From Lotus japonicus (Eukaryota > Streptophyta > Magnoliopsida > Fabales > Fabaceae): a DNA stretch of 64,000 nucleotides. The position numbers and the translations under genes are program-made. The stretch's first letter is position 1. Each line of letters begins with the position of its first letter. Location of the stretch: positions 63,040,732-63,104,731 of the forward strand of contig NC_080044.1 of assembly GCF_012489685.1 (NCBI RefSeq). The letters are read 5' to 3'. Below are positions 34,565 through 46,308 of the stretch, piece after piece. The notes under the pieces are model-generated. The model made no database searches and had not been told where the DNA came from. It was given only the letters and a program-made list of their open reading frames with translations.

Positions 34565-36577
34565 TCTATATATATATGTAAAGCTCATTTGAGCTATATG
34601 TATTAAAAGCATTAAATAAAGAAGTTAAATAAATTAAATTTCTATTCAACTTTCAATATAATGTAACTTTTGAAATATGTCAAGCTTTTTTGTTTTTTTG
34701 ACTTTACACATGCCAATATAATGTAACCTTTGAATTATAAATTATATGTAATAATTTTTTTATTAAATACATTAAATATAAAGATTGAAAACTGAAAGAA
34801 ATTAACTAGAGACTATTTAGCTACCCCCATGCTAAATACAAATAACATTATAAACTAAATTTTGAATTTTTTTTACATTACTCATTTACTATATATTTAT
34901 TTCAGGAAAAAAATAATGAATTGTAAAAAAACTACACTAAATCATATGGGAGTACTATATATTAAATAGTAAAAATAAAAAATACATTAAATAATAAAAA
35001 ACTCACGTTCGTATCAATTGTATTAAGTATTAATTATAAATTTAAGTTACTTATAAAAAAATAGTTTATTCAGTATTAGTTAAAAAAGTTAGAATATTAA
35101 TTATCAATCATAAGTTGAAGGGGAGAAAGTTAAAATAAAACTAAGTAATATTTGAATATACAAAAAATATTGAGAGTTAAAATTAATTATAATAAATTAA
35201 TATTTATTAAAAAATAATTAAGAAAAAGTAGTCTTTAAATAAAAAGTGGTGCTCTATAAGTATTTACCATTAACTAAAATATGTGTGCATTCGTTGAAAA
35301 AATTCTTTAAATATAATTTTTGATCTATTATATATAAGTAGAAATGACTTGAGAATGAATAACAGATTAAAATAATTATGACCAAATTTGAATTAATTTA
35401 AATTTAACAAATAATTTTTTACTCTAATAAAAACATTTTATATTATGATGTTAAAAGTTAAAATTAATTTATTGTGGATATAAAGTGTAAAAAAAGATGT
35501 CATTATAATTTATTTATGATATTAAAAACTTATTACTTGATTTAATATATTTCTAACTCACATAATAATTTTCTATATTTTTAAACGAAAAAGAATTAAG
35601 ACTACTTAAGCGCTAATGATTTAATATCTATTACTATAGAGAAATCCATGCAGTGTTTAATAACAAAGCTGTTTCTGTTGAACATATATGAAACTATTGC
35701 TTGGTTTGTACGTTTTGGTGAGTCAAAGGGAAGTAGAATGATTGCCCATATGATTTGGAACAATTTGCTAGAGGCTTTGAACGTATTGAATGGCCACAAA
35801 AACAAAAGAAACAATGTATTAGGAGCGACCGTCAGCCACTGTTTTGAAGTTTAATGTGGATAAGGAGTCGAAAGGAAACTCAGTGGTGAGTGGTATTGGT
35901 GGGTTTTTAGGGATCAAGGAGAGGGGTGTTAGGTTAGTTTGCAAAAGGACCTGGAATGTTGTGGGCTTTTGACGAATGTTCAAGTAGTGTTACACGCTTT
36001 GTTGTTTATTTAGGAATTTAATTTTTCAAATGTGGTGATTGAAAGTGATTCATCCTTAGTGGTTGGGTGAGTGTCTAGGGGAGATAGGAGGTCATGGAAA
36101 ATGGAACATGTATTTAATCATATAGATCATCTGATGCATATAATTCAATGTTTTAGTGTGGTGCATGTATTGCGTGAGGGAAACATTGTAAACAATTTTT
36201 TGTCAAATCAAGGGTGTGGTAAGGAACAATAGATATCGGTCTGTTGTGATCCAATGTCATTATCTAAGTGAGAAGGTTGTTCTCATTTTTATTGCGTTTC
36301 AATAAAGTTTTTTTTTTAAATATCAATTATTAAATTTGAGTAATAGTAATTATTTAAATCTAAATAACTCTAATTCTATTCAATCAAATATCCCACATCC
36401 ATTATTATTTAATTTAATATATTTTATAATTAAATATGTTTTTATATTTGTATATATTTTTTATAATTTGGAGTGCCAGAGGCTCATAATATTTATATTT
36501 ATTAAAATTATGATAATCATATATAATTTTAAAAATATCATCAATAAACCCGTGCAACGCACGGGTACCATTTCTAG
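34565..36577 (+). mobile_element. Non-autonomous Helitron
   Basis: It starts TCTATATATATATGTAAAGC after an A. It ends with the hairpin CCCGTGCAACGCACGGG followed by TACCATTTCTAG and then T. An A/T insertion site, TC at 5' and hairpin plus CTAG at 3' fit a Helitron. It is 2.0 kb and AT-rich with no Rep/helicase. A LINE RNase-H remnant lies inside. The 3' end is well supported; the 5' end is inferred from the family-like TCTATAT start. Confidence 0.6.
35690..36320 (+). pseudogene. LINE RNase-H remnant inside the Helitron
   Basis: Broken plus-strand frames give KFNVDKESKGNSVVSGIGGF (the start of the RNase H fold), then SNVVIESDSSLVVG and VVHVLREGNIVNNFLSNQGC. These are the characteristic blocks of the RVT_3 RNase H of plant LINEs. 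A CAATAAAG followed by T/A runs at about 36300-36320 may be its 3' end. Several stops and shifts show that it is dead. Confidence 0.6.
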
Positions 36578-36960
36578 TAATGATAGTATTGGGACCTGGT
36601 ATAATCAGCGAAAGGCTTGATAGAGGCTCTCTATTGATTGTATACAAGACTTCATATTGATTATTATAATGTTGTGTTTCTTAATTGATCACTCTTTAAT
36701 TTGTAGTATTTCACCATAATTAGCATAGATTCATAGTTGTATATATATCTCATTGAGCACAACAAAAAGCTGCTAGATACATAATCGATGGTGCAAATTA
36801 AGCCTGCGTCACCATAAAGGGGCGATCACCTAAAATCACTACTTTCCATTGGTACCAAACCTAGCCCGAACTAAGAATATTAGATAAAACATTAGTCTAA
36901 TTTCTCAAGCACTATAAGCAGGGTAGCACTAATACTAGTTAGTAACCAAACATTTAGAGT

Positions 36961-37161
36961 TTATGCTGCCGGAGCATAGTCATAGCCACCATCGTCGTCA
37001 TCGTCGCCGTCAGCTTCCATAGATGCTACATGGACAAACGCATAATCTCCATCCCCAATGTAAGTTGCTGGAGGAGAACCGTTCCAATTGAAGCTATGAT
37101 CATCATTCTCATGAGGCTTCTTGTTGCAACATGGAGCAATGACCTTGGAAATGGATGACAT
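36961..37161 (-). CDS. Small acidic DYAPAA protein, array copy 1
   Basis: A 66-aa intronless protein, starting MSSISKVIAPCCNKK and ending in a run of Asp then GGYDYAPAA. There is no signal peptide or membrane segment. A basic/Cys N terminus, a central GSPPATYIGDGDYAF segment and an acidic tail are visible. I do not recognise a named family, and the function is unknown. It is supported as a gene by conservation of length and frame in copy 2, by the shared C terminus in copies 3 and 4, and by a TATA-type sequence (TATATAAAGC) about 130 bp upstream. Probably cytosolic or nuclear, by inference from the lack of targeting signals. No lesions. Confidence 0.7.
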   Translation of the reverse strand: MSSISKVIAPCCNKKPHENDDHSFNWNGSPPATYIGDGDYAFVHVASMEADGDDDDDGGYDYAPAA

Positions 37162-37292
37162 TTTGTGAATTAGACTAAGAAGTGTAGAGCAACAACAAGA
37201 GCAAAGTGTAGTATTCTGAGAATTAAGAAAGGGCAGGTATAAGAAGCTAGGTAGTGGTGTAGGTTGAGTTTGAAGTGGAAGAGAGTCAATGC

Positions 37293-37302
37293 TTTATATA
37301 AG
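37293..37302 (-). promoter_or_regulatory. TATA box of copy 1
   Basis: TATATAAAGC on the minus strand, about 130 bp before the start codon and perfectly conserved at the same distance in copies 2 and 3. Confidence 0.6.
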
Positions 37303-37424
37303 TGGAAGGGAAAGTGAGGATTGAGAGAAACTTTGTTTCGGCACAAGCAAGACACGAGGGAAGTGTGGATTGATGCTTGGGGTATGAGTATGACCCGATT
37401 CCCAGGTGTGTGATGCTGCACTGT

Positions 37425-37443
37425 GTAGCCACGTAGGAAATCC
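37425..37443 (-). promoter_or_regulatory. Conserved upstream ACGT-type block of the array genes
   Basis: Plus-strand AGCCACGTAGGAAATCC. Copies 2 and 3 have AGCCACATAGGAAATC at the equivalent position (about 49970 and 56668). Copy 4 has AGACACGTGGGAATAAATCC with a perfect G-box CACGTG at 60296-60301. Conservation between diverged paralogues suggests a bZIP/bHLH-type site; this is inference. Confidence 0.4.
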
Positions 37444-38256
37444 AGTTGACACAAGTCAGCAAACAGGACCAAATATTGACATTATGACAATGTATAACAT
37501 AGAGAATCCTTGAGTGCATGGTAGGGTCAATTAAATTGCAAGATTAAAGGCAGCAGATGGCTTTTAGCCCTGCCCCTATCAATTAATTTAACTTGGAATC
37601 TTTATATGGTTCAGCAGAGCATTTGTTATTTGCACCAAATACACTGTGTTCAAAGACGAGGTGTGGTATGATGATTGGTTGTTTCATTCTTTAACCGAAA
37701 GGTTGTGTGCTAATTGTTTTTCATGAGAATATAACATATTTTGCAGTTAGTCATTTATCACTTAATGCGAACACCTATAGCAAGGATATTGGTCATTACT
37801 ACGGTCGTTGATGTAAAAAAATTGTGCTAGAATTAATTAACAACTTTGTAGTTCTTTAAAAGTTTTCAAACAAAGGTAGAGAGCTATTCAAAATTCACAT
37901 GTAGGGATAGATAAATGTCATGAGATGACAGCTTAGTTTAGACCAAATTTTTAAATCAGCCAAGTTTGGGGAAATCCCCGTACGTGCTTCTTTCAAAAGA
38001 AGGCTTCATTGTGAGTATTGAACATCAATTCAAGGGTTTGTACAGTTTTAAATGAAGGCCTTATTAGCAATTGATTCAAGAGGCCAAGTGCCAAATCGAA
38101 TAAGATCTACTTGAAGGAGCCCAAAATGTTCGACGTCAATTTCAATGCAAACTCAAGTCATCAATTTGAAGCTAAGTTCAAGAGTAATTCAAGCATAAGT
38201 CTGTAGGTTCGAACCAAGTTTAAGCATGTGCAAGGATGATTCAAGATGAGGGTATG

Positions 38257-38523
38257 TGTTAAACTCTCTAAGATATGTAACTGAATTTCATTATTGAAAA
38301 GCTAAAGATTACAATGAGTGATCTCAGTATTTAAAGAGAATACAAGGCTTGCTAAGCAAACTACCAACTCTAACAGAATCAGTTATGTGACAGCTGTAAT
38401 GACAGCTCACATGACAGCTGTATTAACAGCTCATTCTAACAGAATGTAACTAACTCAAATATTAACTATACTACTAACATTAACTAACTTCTTAATCAGA
38501 GTAATGTGTACTCTACTCTAATA
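38257..38523 (-). repeat. 3' LTR of the copia element
   Basis: 267 bp, intact. It begins TG and ends TA where the canonical end would be CA. On the internal side it adjoins the polypurine tract (CCCCCTCAAACTC on the plus strand). Confidence 0.9.
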
Positions 38524-38536
38524 GGCCCCCTCAAAC

Positions 38537-41500
38537 TCAAGGTGGGTGAGAAATGGATTTCTCAATCACATTGAGTTTGTCACGAAGAGTTTCAAAACGA
38601 AGAGGTGAAAGAGCCTTTGTAAAGAGATTTTCCAGTTGATCAACTGAAGGAATGTGATGCACAAAAAGAGACTTGTTGAGAACTTTTTTCCTCACAAAGA
38701 AAATGTCAAGCTCCATGTGTTTAGTGCGGGTGTGTAGAACTGGATTATGGGTCAAAGTCACTGCACCCATGTTGTCACAAAAGATTTTATGAGGAGAAAA
38801 AGGAATCTGCAACTCCTGCAAAAGTGACTGAACTTATAGCAGCTCAGCAGAGGTATTGGCTAGGCTTCTGTATTCTGCTTCAGTACTGGAACGAGCCACT
38901 AAGGTCTGCTTCTTGGAGCTCCAAGACACAAGATTAGGGCCAAAGAAAACACATGATCCTGATGTTGACCTTCTGTCATCAGGATCTGATGCCCAATCAG
39001 CATCACAAAAGGCCACTAGAGAAACAGGAGAATGAAGAGAACAAGGATTAAGATGTAGCCCATGATGAAGAGTACCCTTAAGATACCTTAATATTCTCTT
39101 AACAGCCTTCCAATGATCTTCCAATGGCTGACTTAGAAATTGACAAACTTTGTTCACAGCAAAGCTTATCTCAGGTCTGGTTAAGGTGGCATATTGAAGT
39201 GCTCCTACAATGGATTTGTAAAGGGTAGGATCAGCAAAGTAATCTGCTCCGTATTTGCTCAATTTGGCACCACCAACCATAGGAGTAGAGATGCCCTTTG
39301 CTTCTTCCATATCTGCTCTTTCAAGTAGATCAGTAATGTACTTTGTCTGGGTCAACAATAATGACCTGTCCTGAAGATGATGCACCTGAACACCAAGGAA
39401 ATAATCTAGCAGTCCTAGCTGCTTCAAAGAGAACTCATAATTGAGATTCTCAACCACTTTCTGCACAAGAGGCAAAGAGTTTCCTGTAATGATAATATCA
39501 TCTACATAGACTAGGATGTAAATGCAGCAAGTTGCATTGTGGAAAGTGAACAAAAAGGGGTCACATCTACTAGGTTTGAAGCCATACTTCACAAGAGCTG
39601 ACTTTAACCTTTCAAACCAAGCTCTAGGGGCCTGTGTGAGGCCATAAAGAGCTTTGTTCAACTTGCAAACAAGAGTCTTATCCTCATTCTGAAATCCAGA
39701 AGGTTGTGTCATGTACACCTCCTCCTGAAGTGCACCATTGAGAAAGGCATTATTGACATCAAGTTGATGAATATGCCACTGTTTAGTGATTGCAAGAGAA
39801 AGAATGAGCCTAATAGTAATAGGTTTGACCACAGGGGAAAATGTCTTAGAATAATCAAAACCCTTCACTTGATGATAACCTTTGGCTACAAGCCTTGCTT
39901 TATATCTATTGATAGAACCATCTGCATTCTCCTTCACTCTAAACACCCATTTGCATCCTATTGGTGTCCGATCTTTGGGTAGAGGAACCAATGTCCAGAT
40001 ATCATTAGCTAGTAATGTATTATACTCAGCCTTCATGGCTGCCAACCACTTAGGGTCTTTGAGTGCTTGCTTGGCTGTAGTAGGTTCTGCCTGAGTGAGG
40101 AGCAAGGTTGAATGCAATCTGGGCATGATTATGCCAGATTTTGCTCTTGTATGCATAGGATGAATATTGCCCACTGGAGGTGAAGGCTCAACAGGAGAAG
40201 AGGGTGCTGAAGCTGTGCCTGAGGCTGCAGGAGAAGCTTGGACTTGCTCTTGTGCAGAAACCTGAGCCAGAGAAACAGGTCCTGAAGACAAATCAGAGTC
40301 TGAATTGGAGGTTGTAGGCTGAGCAGCAACTGGAACTGGAACAATAGGTATTGTTGAAAGAATGCCACTATCTGGGAGGTTAGAGTCAGTGGAGGTAAAC
40401 ATGGCAGGATAAGGAAACTTTACTTCATCAAAAATCACATCTCGAGAGATAAAAATTCTGCCATCACTGTCCATGCATTTGTACCCTGGATGAGAGGAAG
40501 AATATCCAATAAACACACATTCCTTAGACCTCAAGGAGAGCTTGTTGTGAGTGTAAGGTCTTAAATGAGGGTAACATGCACAACCAAACACTTTGAGAAT
40601 CTTATAATCAGGGAGAGTCTTAAACAACTTAGAATAAGGACTCTCATTACCCAAAACCACAGTAGGAAGCCTATTAATTAGAAAAACAGCAGCCAAGAAA
40701 GCATGATCCCAGTATTGGGATGACATGTTAGCATAAGCCAGCAAAGATAAACCAGTTTCTATGATATGTCTATGCTTCCTTTCAACACTACCATTTTGAT
40801 GGTGTGTGTAGGGGCAAGTGAGCCTATGGACAATGCCAAGTTTGGTAAAATGAGAGGTAAGAGATTTGAACTCAGTACCATTATCTGTTTGGACAGATTT
40901 CAGTTTCAAGCTAAACTTTAATTCAACCATGGCTTGAAACTGAAGAAAAACATAATAGGTTTCAGATTTTTGTCTTAGGGGAAAAATCCAAGTGAACCTA
41001 GAATAAGCATCCACACATGTCAAAAAATAAGAATATCCACATGAAGAAACAGTAGAGGCAGGACCCCATAGATCAACAAAGACAAGTTCTAGAGGTGCAG
41101 TATAAACAGTATGAGAGGAAGAAGAAGGTAATTTGTGAGACTTTGCCAAACAACAAGCTGAACATACTGAAAACTTTGCTTTATTAGGTACTGGTATCTT
41201 ACAAACAGTTAAAGCAGAATGCAAAGCCTCATGATGAGGATGACCTAGCCTATTGTGCCACAAGGCATAAGAAGTAGTAGTTACATCAGAGGTAGTATTA
41301 TGAGTAGAAATACTAGGACTAGGTACATTAGAAATAGGTAAAGAAGCAGTATTAACAGAGGAAACAACAACTGGAATTGGAACTGAGGAAGCTTTAACAG
41401 AACTGGCTAGAGGAAAAGTTGGAGTATGCATCCCCTCAAAGATGTATAGACCATCTGGACCAACAGTACCCTTGAGTAGAACTCTAGAAGTTTCCTGAGA

Positions 41501-43201
41501 TTTCACAACACAATAGGATGAGTGAAACTCAAAATAGACATTATTATCCTTTGCAAATTTACTAACACTGACTAGATTCTTTGTGATATTAGGAACTAAA
41601 AGAAGATCACTAAGAGTGAGTGTAGTATTTTTGTGATAAGGAGAAAGAAAAGAAGCTGAACCAATAGAGTGGATTGGCAAACCTTGTCCATTCCCCATTA
41701 GAATGTGATCATTACCAGTGAGAGAGACACTATCAGAAATCACAGATGCATCATTGGTAACATGATGTGTTGCTCCAGAGTCAGAAAACCAGGAGCTGAG
41801 ATTTGCTGCAGCAGGAGAAGTAGTAGGACCAGTAAGCATAGCCTGTGGAGCTCTGGCTGGAGGATTTGCAGGCCTAGGATTGCCACCAGGAAATTGTGCA
41901 AGTGTAGGATGTCACTGTGCACCACCATAAGGGGAATGACCAAAGGACTGAGCAAAGTTGCTCATGTTCATGCCTGAATTCTGAGGATACTGGCCTAACA
42001 TCATGCCAGGAAGATGTCCAAACTGAGAATTACCAAACTGAGTAGGATTTCCAAATTGTGGAACACCATAGAAAGGTGAGAATCGAAAGTGTGGGAGCAT
42101 TTGTGGATGCATAGGCATAGGCATAGGCATGCCATAACCAGAAGATTGCATACCAAACGAGCCACTGGATCCTGATGAACCACGATGATAGAAGATGCTA
42201 GCATCATGTCCATACTTGTAACAGATCTGGCATTGAACACCACTGCGATTACCGTTTCTTCCACCACGAGAGTTACGACCACCAGATCTACCACCATAAC
42301 CACCGCGAGAACGAGAATCATCCGATCCACCACGATTATCATAAGATCGATCATCGTAAGAGTTGTTGACAGCACTAGAAGCATAGTTAGCTTCTGAGGA
42401 TGCAGTCGACTGTGTAGAGACAATCGATGATGGTGTCGGCGCTGGCGGCGCTGCAGGCGTTGGCGGTGGCGCAACCTGAGCGAGAAGCGCTGACGGAGGA
42501 TTTGCACTCATCTGACGAGTGCGAGAACGCTCAAGGCGCGCTTCATGCGCGATAACCATGGATTCAACATGCAAGATCGAGCAGCGATCATCGCGATTGT
42601 AGATTACAGTCAAGAGATGACTGTAATCCTCAGGAAGACCGTCGAAAATAGCCTCAAGGTGCTCGCGATAGGTAACTGGATCTCCGATGGAGACAAGCGC
42701 GTTCACAATGGACTTGATTCTCTTGAGAAACTCCGATGAAGTCTTCGAGCCCTTGGTTATCGATCGCAACTCGGAACGTAGTTGCGTGGATTGAGCAAGC
42801 GATTGTGCTTGGAAGAAGTCGAGCACTGCTTCCCAAATCTGCCAAGACTGAGTGCAGTTGACCACGGTTGGAAGCACTGATGGAGAAAGAGACGAGAGAA
42901 GCCATGTAAACAGTGCAGAATCTTGTTGTTCCCAGATCTGATATGCAGGATTTTCCACTGCATTCACGCGATCATCCTCACTGAGCCGGCGAGGTGGAAT
43001 CTCTGGATGAGCAAGAAAGCTCTGCAACCTGTGCGTGCGCACGATGCCTTCAACGTGCTGCTTCCATGAAAGGAAGTTAGAATCCTCAAGCTTCAGGATA
43101 AGCTTGTGAACTAGAGAAGTAGAACTCAGTTGCGGTTGAGAAACCGCAAGCGGAACTAGAGTTGTAGCTGCAGTTGCATGTGCAGAAGCTTCATCAGCCA
43201 T
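38537..43201 (-). pseudogene. copia gag-pol polyprotein with two nonsense codons
   Basis: One continuous frame of about 1555 codons runs from MADEASAHATAATTLVP (43201) to 38537, interrupted only by TGA at 41912-41914 and TAA at 38834-38836. In order: Gag with a CCHC knuckle CQICYKYGHDASIFYH, whose last Cys is replaced; protease WFSDSGATHHV; integrase with GAG-pre LWHNRLGHPHH and catalytic D-D-E in VFVDLWGP, VQTDNGTEF and NGSVERKHRH; reverse transcriptase with the YVDDIIITG box; RNase H with FCDADWASD and [11 protein letters not shown]. The first stop separates gag from pol and the second removes the last ~100 residues of RNase H. It is recently inactivated and could be mobilised only in trans. 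Confidence 0.93.
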
Positions 43202-43271
43202 GGCGATGATGAAGAAGAAGAGAAAAAAAAACGAGAAAAATCAGAGAGAAAGATCCCAAGGATCGTTCAGC

Positions 43272-43282
43272 GCTCTTGATAC
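43272..43282 (-). other. Primer-binding site of the copia element
   Basis: GTATCAAGAGC on the minus strand, 2 bases inside the 5' LTR. It resembles the initiator-methionine tRNA site (TGGTATCAGAGC) used by many plant copia elements, with one extra A. Confidence 0.6.
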
Positions 43283-44098
43283 TATGTTAAACTCTCTAAG
43301 ATATGTAACTGAATTTAATTATTGAAAAACTAAAGATTACAATGAGTGATCTCAGTATTTAAAGAGAATACAAGGCTTGCTAAGCAAGCTACCAACTCTA
43401 ACAGAATCAGTTATGTGACAGCTGTAATGACAGCTCACATAATACAGCTCATTCTAACAGAATGTAACTAACTCAAATATTAACTATACTACTAACAGTA
43501 ACTAACTTCTTAATCAGAGTAATGTCACTACACCAAAAAAGGGCTTTTACAGCGCTTAATTTCGCCCTTTTACAGCGGTTTTGAACCGCTGTAGATCTCG
43601 CCGCTGTAAAAGACTTTACAGCGGTTCAAACCGCTGTAAAAGATCCCTTATTTACAGCGGTTTTGTATAATAACCGCTGTAAGTGAACATCTTTAATAGC
43701 GGTTTTATAATTAAAACCGTCGTAATTCGTCTCTCTATTACAGCGGTTTATTGTGGAACCGCTATAAAAAGTCTTTTTCTTTTATTCCTATATACCATCA
43801 CCTACCATGCTAGTTCAGCCATAAAATCAACAATTTCTAAAGCATATCAACCACGTCCTTAACTTCACCTATCTCTAAATCATGAAATTACAAACTATTG
43901 TGTATTTTATTGTAAAGTACAGAATTGTAAAGTACAGAAAAAAGAAAGGGTAAAACTTACATGCAGTACCGCAGGTGCAGTACATGTTGTTGCCCAATCA
44001 GAATTTGACATATGGCTTTAATTTCTACAACTGTTGTCCCCGTTCAAATAACTTTGACGCCGTTAAGCAGAGAAAAAAAAATTCACCTTTCAAACCGC

Positions 44099-44242
44099 TT
44101 AAAGGAAAAGTTGTAGCCCCCTCCCCCTGGTCCTGCTCTTCAATCCTTTCTCGAACCTTCTCAAAACTTTGAATACAAATTCTGTTGCATTGATCAAGGT
44201 ACCAGACACTGTTGCAGGTTTCTTTCCATCAATGACTGCAGC
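44099..44242 (-). pseudogene. Possible further captured fragment, unidentified
   Basis: On the minus strand a 47-codon frame reads AAVIDGKKPATVSGTLINAT, then EFVFKVLRRFEKG, ending at a stop at 44099. The composition is protein-like and the strand is the same as the captured exons. I do not recognise the family. It could be a captured exon, or chance. Confidence 0.25.
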
Positions 44243-44877
44243 AAGTCCTTGAATTTTCAAGATTTACTTGTTTACAAAATTGAAAAGGTTGATGTCACAG
44301 CAAGCACAAGTGAAGTGACCATGGTTTCCCCTGTTGCGAAAGTGGATCTAGAATTCAGTACTCTTTAATTTCAACTTCATGTCAATCAACATTGAATTGA
44401 ATGGGATCGCTCTCTTATTAACCGGTGGATTTGGGATCCCTCAAACTTGAGCGACCCAATCTCAAATATTGGATTTGTTCCTGCACTTTTTATCCTCTGC
44501 ATGAATGGTGAAAAAACAATGGTCGATGATAAACAGAACGATAGTTAACAAAACGGAAAGGATAAGAGAAACGAAACAATAGCTAACTCAGAGTTAACAG
44601 AAATAATCACGGTTGAGTTACTAGATCTAATGTGCAATTAAAGTAACCTAGGTGTCACATTTTTATTGGAGAACAGTACCAACCATACATATGGTACTGT
44701 ATCTAAGTTTTTCCCAAAAGAAATATGGAATACAGAAAAGTAACTAACCCATAAGCAAGTTTTTAACTGTTGTTAGCAAGTTTTTAAAGGAAGGGGAATC
44801 TATGCATGACATGAGAGAGCCCGTTTGGAGCAATTTATTGGCATTCAAGAGAATAAGCTATATTTCCTAGTTCATAC

Positions 44878-45085
44878 CAATAGGTGTAATTTTCAATCGA
44901 GCAAAAGTTTCATGCTCTGGCTCTTTCCTCAAAATGTCAGCTGCTATTGGGTCGGGCTGAACACCATGCAGATCACCAGAAACACTATGAGAACGGATCA
45001 TACTTGAAGCAGTGATTGCCATCTGCTCTCCATTAGTATTAACATGATTAGGTAAAGTCTCGTATGGATTTTTACCTTCAGCCCC
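44878..45085 (-). pseudogene. Captured AMP deaminase exon C
   Basis: Acceptor AG at 45087-45086, donor GTATGA after 44878. It encodes GAEGKNPYETLPNHVNTNGE, then SSMIRSHSVSGDLHGVQPDP, IAADILRKEPEHETFARLKI and TPI. These blocks match plant AMP deaminase (FAC1 type) just upstream of its catalytic domain. Without splicing onward, the frame stops three codons after the donor. Confidence 0.85.
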
Positions 45086-45349
45086 CTGCATGCATTTCAA
45101 AATCAATCTTAAAAGGTAATTCAATTTGTTTACCTTAGTGAATATAGAACACTGCATCATATTAGCACAGCTAAAAAGTATTGAGAGAAAAGCTAGAGTG
45201 ATTGCAAGCCCAGCAGGAGAGGGAAGGGCAAGGAGGAAAAAAAAGCAGAGAAACAAAGGCCAAGTTACTTATCATCTCAAAACTAAACTTTCTTCTTATA
45301 TAGAAAATCAAACGAAAAGTAAACTTAATTGAACAAATGCATTGCTTAC

Positions 45350-45522
45350 AACATCTCCATTCGAGTGCAGATATGTAGTGTCTAAATTAGCGCTTTCTGA
45401 TATAAAATCTTCGTCATCTGATCCCTCTACGCTTTCAAAGGCACTAGCACTTGCAACAGGAGATTTGGGAGAAGTTGGTCTTAAAATATTCCTCTTAAAG
45501 GAACCAGTATTCGTAGATTTTC
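45350..45522 (-). pseudogene. Captured AMP deaminase exon B
   Basis: Acceptor CGCAG before 45522, donor GTAAGC after 45350. It encodes (G)KSTNTGSFKRNILRPTSPK, then SPVASASAFESVEGSDDED and LDTTYLHSNGDV. The SPKSPVASASAFESVE block is characteristic of the N-terminal disordered part of plant AMP deaminases. Its phase matches exons A and C. Confidence 0.88.
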
Positions 45523-45954
45523 CTGCGAGAAACATATCTTAGTCTGGAAAAAAAGTTGAGATTAACCCATATCTTAGTCTTCTATAACATCTTGTCATCT
45601 TCTTCTATCATGTTAACATCATAGAACAGAACCAAAACAACAAAAAACAGAGCCAATAATAAAAATACACAAGAAAAAACAACAGAATCAATTCATTCCA
45701 ACCCGTTTGAAATTGACTTCAATGTCTCTAATTACACTAAAAATGTGAAGTGAAAAACCCACACTCCTTAAGTGAGAAATCACAACTTGATACACATTCC
45801 AAGCTGCGGAAACAGATCAAAAAGAGATTAACACACAGCTGAACCAATTGAACACCAAAAATTTGCCAGATTATAGCTCAAGCTCAATACACAGTCATTG
45901 AGATAATCATTGAATCAACTCAATATCATCATAAAACCATGAGCACAACCGTAC

Positions 45955-46073
45955 CTTCACGGAGCGTGTGCAGCCGCGGAAGCCCAGCCGGAATCCCCTC
46001 AACGTGCATCAGCCCGTTCCTCTTCTCCTCCCCATCCAGCCCGCCGTCGATCGTCGTAACATCCGGCAGCCGA
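45955..46073 (-). pseudogene. Captured AMP deaminase exon A
   Basis: The minus strand reads DRLPDVTTIDGGLDGEEKRN, then GLMHVEGIPAGLPRLHTLRE, and ends with G before donor GT (45954-45953). GIPAGLPRLHTLREG is the FAC1-type AMP deaminase motif. The upstream boundary is not exact. It joins exon B in phase (G|GA). Confidence 0.8.
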
Positions 46074-46240
46074 TCACTCTTTCACAAAATTAAAGGAATA
46101 AAATAACTCTAGAATTGACAATAGAACAACATTGTGCTTTCCATTAAAAGACAATAAGGAAGAACAAGTACAGCCCCCACTAGAGCATAACCCGGCTACC
46201 ACAAGTAAACACCATACTATACTTTCAAACAAACACATAC

Positions 46241-46308
46241 CTATCTGTTCACCATTTAACATATTGGCAACCCTCTTAGCAACTATTTTATCGGTAAATT
46301 CGACCCAT
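46241..46308 (-). pseudogene. Captured ESF2/ABT1-like exon
   Basis: A 68-bp exon with acceptor TGTAG (310-309) and donor GTATGT. It encodes WVEFTDKIVAKRVANMLNGE QI. This block is characteristic of the RRM of ESF2/ABT1 pre-rRNA-processing proteins (18S rRNA maturation). It lies upstream of the AMP deaminase exons on the same strand, so a transcript could fuse the two. Only this exon of the source gene is seen. Confidence 0.7.

Larger units (their letters stand above)
36714..38256 (-). repeat. Tandem-array unit 1 (left part)
   Basis: Homologous over most of its length to 49260-50825 (unit 2) and 55760-57300 (unit 3). It contains the first small DYAPAA gene, its promoter and about 1 kb of upstream DNA. 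It is cut at 38256 by a Ty1/copia element and resumes at 47228. The uninterrupted junction is preserved in unit 2 near 50818-50830. An outlying homologous block lies at 32964-33440. Unit 1 therefore spans about 33-48.5 kb including its insertions. Confidence 0.8.

Noticed and set aside
42001..42507. 168-codon minus-strand frame
   Set aside because: Out-of-frame reading of the copia gag region.
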